A stretch of DNA of 7,884 nucleotides. Origin: an uncultured Opitutales bacterium. Lineage in GTDB: Bacteria > Verrucomicrobiota > Verrucomicrobiia > Opitutales > Intestinicryptomonadaceae. A program made the position numbers and the translations under genes. The notes beneath the pieces were generated by a model. The model saw only the letters and a list, made by a program, of their open reading frames with translations. It was not told the DNA's origin and searched no databases. Each line of letters opens with the position of its first letter. Position 1 is the first letter of the stretch. Positions 5,622 to 7,884 of the stretch are shown piece after piece. Location of the stretch: NCBI GenBank assembly GCA_900552245.1, contig URYY01000103.1, positions 1-7,884 of the forward strand. Direction: 5' to 3'.

Positions 5622-6041
5622 ATGAAACTTGAAGAGCTTTTAAAATTGAAGAGATTTGAAAAGCCGAGCGAGGCTCAGTGGGAAGCGTTTGACTCTCAAC
5701 TGAAAAATAAGATGCTACTTTGCATTGTAAATGAAGATAGAAAACCGGCTAAAAGATGCTTTAAGTTGTCCTTGATATCGCTTTCGGCCTGTCTGTTGTT
5801 TGCGGTTGGTTTTTTGCTTTCAAGCATATTGCAATCCGAAGATAGAGAGCTTGACTCAATTGCTTTAGTGCAGGTTGATGAGTCGCCGGATTTTACGCAG
5901 AACATATACCTAAAAAACGAAGTTATATCCCAAGCATTTGACAAGCCCGCCTCCAGAGCACTCACCAAAGAAGAGGCAAGCGCACCCAAGACAAACTACA
6001 TTGCAAACACACTGGGCAATATACAAATAGGCGGCTTTTAA
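5622..6041 (+). CDS. Single-pass membrane protein, probable anti-sigma factor
   Basis: The 139 residues have a charged cytoplasmic N-terminus, one membrane helix at about 47-70 (LSLISLSACLLFAVGFLLSS) and an extracytoplasmic tail of about 70 residues. The N-terminus LLKLKRFEKPSEAQWEAF (6-23) resembles a motif I recall in proteins encoded after ECF sigma genes in Verrucomicrobiota. It has none of the His-Cys-Cys pattern of zinc-type anti-sigma factors. Position, two bases after the sigma gene, and topology suggest it binds the sigma factor at the membrane; this is inference. A GAAGGAG inside the end of the sigma gene (5601-5607) lies 14 bases before the ATG and is the nearest thing to a Shine-Dalgarno in the window, though too far to be ideal. 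A strong terminator follows at once. Confidence 0.8.
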   Translation: MKLEELLKLKRFEKPSEAQWEAFDSQLKNKMLLCIVNEDRKPAKRCFKLSLISLSACLLFAVGFLLSSILQSEDRELDSIALVQVDESPDFTQNIYLKNEVISQAFDKPASRALTKEEASAPKTNYIANTLGNIQIGGF

Positions 6042-6072
6042 AATCCCCCGTATTTTTTTGGGGGATTTTTTT
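6041..6072 (+). terminator. Intrinsic terminator of the sigma operon, possibly bidirectional
   Basis: AAATCCCCC (6041-6049) pairs with GGGGGATTT (6060-6068) around a 10-base loop, and seven T residues follow (6066-6072). The stem starts at the last base of the preceding stop codon. Read on the other strand it is followed by TTTTAAAA, so it may also end the convergent queC transcript, whose stop is 29 bases away. Confidence 0.9.
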
Positions 6073-6100
6073 ACAAGATGAGCCCGATTTTTTTAATTTT

Positions 6101-6763
6101 TTAGACTTTAGATTCGTATATAGTAGGGTCTGTAACCCCGGCAAGTTTGAAGGCCTCGCGGCGCTCTGTGCAGGTTGAGCATTTTCCGCAGTGGAACTTG
6201 CCTCCCTTATAGCAGCTCCATGTCAGGGAAAAATCTACGCCTAGTTCGGCACCCAAGCGCACTATGTCGGCCTTGGATACATTTATAAATGGGCGCAAGA
6301 GTTTTATTTTGCGGGTGTCGGCAAGTTCTATTGCCTTTGCCATGGCATCTGCAAACTCGCAAGTGCAGTCCGGGTAAAGTGCGTGGTCGCCGCTATGGGC
6401 TGCGTATGCCACACTGTCGCAACCGCTTGCCATGGCCCTTGCCGCAGCTATAGACAAAAGCAGCATATTTCTGTTCGGCACAACGGTCACGGCTATATTA
6501 TCGACTGCGTAAGAACCGTCAGGAACTTCTACATCGGGGTTTGTAAGGGCGCTGTTTCCAAATATGGGCGCCAAGTTAGACAAATCCGCAACAGTGTGTT
6601 TAATGCCAAGTTTTTTGCAATTTGCGGCAGCCATCTCCAATTCTACAGAGTGTTTCTGCCCGTAATTTACAGAGACTGCCTCGCTTATGGCCCCCTCCGC
6701 CGCAAGCTTGTAGAGCAAAACCGTGGAATCTAAACCGCCCGAATATATCAGTATAGTCTTCAT
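6101..6763 (-). CDS. queC: 7-cyano-7-deazaguanine synthase
   Basis: QueC converts 7-carboxy-7-deazaguanine to preQ0 with ATP and ammonia, in the queuosine tRNA-modification pathway. The 220 residues are the usual length. The PP-loop ATP motif SGGLDST is at 8-14, and VPNRNMLLL and AAHSGDHALYPDC are family motifs. The zinc site is formed by Cys184, Cys192, Cys195 and Cys198 (SCYKGG, then CGKCSTC). It stands alone, with no queD, queE or queF beside it, and is convergent with the sigma operon and divergent from the phosphate transporter gene. The gap ahead of its ATG is too short for a usual preQ1 riboswitch leader and none is seen. No Shine-Dalgarno precedes the start. Confidence 0.97.
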   Translation of the reverse strand: MKTILIYSGGLDSTVLLYKLAAEGAISEAVSVNYGQKHSVELEMAAANCKKLGIKHTVADLSNLAPIFGNSALTNPDVEVPDGSYAVDNIAVTVVPNRNMLLLSIAAARAMASGCDSVAYAAHSGDHALYPDCTCEFADAMAKAIELADTRKIKLLRPFINVSKADIVRLGAELGVDFSLTWSCYKGGKFHCGKCSTCTERREAFKLAGVTDPTIYESKV

Positions 6764-6774
6764 ATATAAAATCC

Positions 6775-6802
6775 ACTATGCACGGCGTTTTTAAATTTAC
6801 AA
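6775..6802 (-). promoter_or_regulatory. Candidate queC promoter
   Basis: On the minus strand TTGTAA (6802-6797) and CATAGT (6780-6775) are 16 bases apart, each 4 of 6 to the sigma-70 consensus. The start would fall only about five bases before the queC ATG, giving a nearly leaderless message. Its -35 overlaps that of the divergent transporter promoter. Confidence 0.28.
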
Positions 6803-6823
6803 ACATTAAGTTTTTTGTAGAGT
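6796..6823 (+). promoter_or_regulatory. Candidate promoter of the phosphate transporter gene
   Basis: TTTACA (6796-6801, 5 of 6) and TAGAGT (6818-6823, 4 of 6) are 16 bases apart. Transcription would begin near 6830, with a leader of about 16 bases rich in T and without a Shine-Dalgarno. Confidence 0.35.
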
Positions 6824-6845
6824 AGAGTGGGTATTTTTTTTAATT

Positions 6846-7884
6846 ATGTCGACCTTATTTCAGATTATAGGCAGCCTCGGTATATTCCTATTTGGAATGA
6901 AGCTGATGAGCGACGGTTTGCAAAAGATGGCGGGTGAGAGACTGCGCGCCATAATGAGCACTATGACGGGCAACCGCTTCAAGGGGGTGTTCTCGGGCTT
7001 GGTTGTGACAAGCGCCATACAATCATCTTCCGCTACTACGGTTATGGTTGTAAGCTTTGTGAATGCCGGGCTATTGAAGCTCAGAGAGGCAATAGGCGTA
7101 ATAATGGGCGCAAACCTCGGCACAACCGTAACTGCTTGGATTATAGCCTACTTTGGCTTTACGTTTTCGCTCTCTTCCATCGCCGTTCCCGTAGTCGGCA
7201 TAGGAATGATTGTGACATTCTCTAAAAAATCCACACTCAAAAGCTTTGGCGAATTTTTAATTGGCTTTGGACTTTTGTTCCTGGGCATAGAATTTCTGAA
7301 AAACTCGGTGCCGGATATAAAGGCTCACCCGGAACTCTTCGAGTGGATAAGAAGCTACACAAACTACGGATTCTTATCGGTGCTGATATTTTTGGCCTTT
7401 GGTATTTTGCTTACAATAATAGTGCAGTCGTCATCGGTTGCCATGGCAATTACAATGACTATGGCGGCAAAGGGCTGGATAGGTTTTGAGCTTTCGGCTG
7501 CGATAGTCTTGGGCGAAAACATTGGAACTACAATAACTGCCATACTTGCCTCGGCTACGGGCAACACAAACGCAAAGCGAGCGGCAATAGCGCACCTTTG
7601 CTTTAACGTGATAGGCGTTATATGGATGCTATTTGTATTCAAATACTTTACGGCTGCGATATCCGGAATTGTCGACGCCTCTTTTTCTAAATCTATAGCC
7701 GAGGCTGCAGGAGACCCCGAAAAGCTAAAGTACATAGGCCTTACAGAAAAGTTGGCGCTATTCCACACAATGTTTAACGCAACTAACATAGTAATTTTGA
7801 TAGGATTTGTCCCGCAGCTCGAAAAACTCGCGTGCTGGCTTATAAAATCAAAGCCGAACGAGAAGAAGGAAAGCCCCGCCGAGC
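6846..7884 (+). CDS. Na+/phosphate cotransporter (NptA/PNaS family), 3' end beyond window
   Basis: This inner-membrane protein couples Na+ entry to phosphate uptake. The window holds the ATG and 346 codons before it runs off the edge. It shows the inverted-repeat plan of the family: first half with QSSSATT (59-65) and GANLGTT (88-94), second half with QSSSVAM (194-200) and GENIGTT (223-229), each within hydrophobic segments. The N-terminus LGIFLFGMKLMSDGLQ is typical. About eight or nine hydrophobic segments are present. Bacterial members usually continue into a cytoplasmic PhoU-like domain; the charged end (SKPNEKKESPAE) may be the linker to it, but the edge prevents a check. It is divergent from queC by 82 bases. 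Regulation by phosphate cannot be read here. Confidence 0.95.
   Translation, partial: MSTLFQIIGSLGIFLFGMKLMSDGLQKMAGERLRAIMSTMTGNRFKGVFSGLVVTSAIQSSSATTVMVVSFVNAGLLKLREAIGVIMGANLGTTVTAWIIAYFGFTFSLSSIAVPVVGIGMIVTFSKKSTLKSFGEFLIGFGLLFLGIEFLKNSVPDIKAHPELFEWIRSYTNYGFLSVLIFLAFGILLTIIVQSSSVAMAITMTMAAKGWIGFELSAAIVLGENIGTTITAILASATGNTNAKRAAIAHLCFNVIGVIWMLFVFKYFTAAISGIVDASFSKSIAEAAGDPEKLKYIGLTEKLALFHTMFNATNIVILIGFVPQLEKLACWLIKSKPNEKKESPAE

Noticed and set aside
6383..6733. Plus-strand open frame of 116 codons within queC
   Set aside because: Antisense to the conserved PP-loop enzyme, with no family features of its own.
6764..6845. preQ1 riboswitch ahead of queC
   Set aside because: The 82-base gap shows no pseudoknot-like C-rich/A-rich arrangement, and the candidate promoter leaves almost no leader.
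1..7884. tRNA genes, CRISPR arrays, insertion sequences, attachment sites
   Set aside because: No cloverleaf, no regular repeat-spacer array, no transposase or integrase motif and no long terminal inverted repeats were found on reading both strands.

Overview
The window is a gene-dense bacterial chromosomal segment of moderate G+C, with short gaps within operons and no sign of a plasmid, phage or insertion sequence. Three things fit an uncultured or host-associated Verrucomicrobiota of the Opitutae type. The small membrane protein after the ECF sigma factor begins with a lineage-typical motif (LLKLKRFEKPSEAQWEAF) that I recall from verrucomicrobial sigma-factor partners. Start codons generally lack Shine-Dalgarno sequences and follow AT-rich leaders. 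Isoleucine is mostly encoded by ATA. The lineage call is an inference, not a measurement.

Layout. Bases 1-394 hold no intact gene. The minus strand carries a reading frame broken by one stop, which may be a decayed gene, and an overlapping candidate gene start that runs off the left edge. Bases 395-3558 look like one operon: gcvT (aminomethyltransferase), gcvH (lipoyl carrier), a small PEGA-domain lipoprotein and a TrpB2-type tryptophan synthase beta chain, with gaps of -4, 6 and 12 bases. Bases 3678-4511 are the rplM-rpsI ribosomal protein pair (L13, S9), closed by a clear intrinsic terminator. A gap of about 400 bases (4580-4980) contains short direct repeats and a strong 56-base hairpin between two AT-rich palindromes. 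Then come an ECF sigma factor (4981-5619) and, two bases later, its probable single-pass membrane anti-sigma partner (5622-6041), closed by a second strong terminator. On the minus strand is queC (6101-6763, 7-deazaguanine/queuosine pathway). Divergent from it is a Na+/phosphate cotransporter gene cut off by the right edge (6846-7884).

How the genes work together. GcvT and GcvH are two parts of the glycine cleavage system. They need GcvP and Lpd, which are not in this window, to turn glycine into CO2, ammonia and methylene-tetrahydrofolate. TrpB2 uses serine, a metabolite linked to glycine through the same one-carbon pool, but no trpA is present, so its role is open (indole salvage or serine deamination). 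L13 and S9 are housekeeping ribosomal proteins. The sigma/anti-sigma pair is probably a transmembrane signalling module. QueC makes preQ0 for tRNA modification. The transporter imports phosphate.

I found no clearly new multi-gene system. The parts most worth a second look are the structured, repeat-bearing leader region of the sigma factor, the lineage-specific anti-sigma candidate, and the broken minus-strand frame at the left edge.
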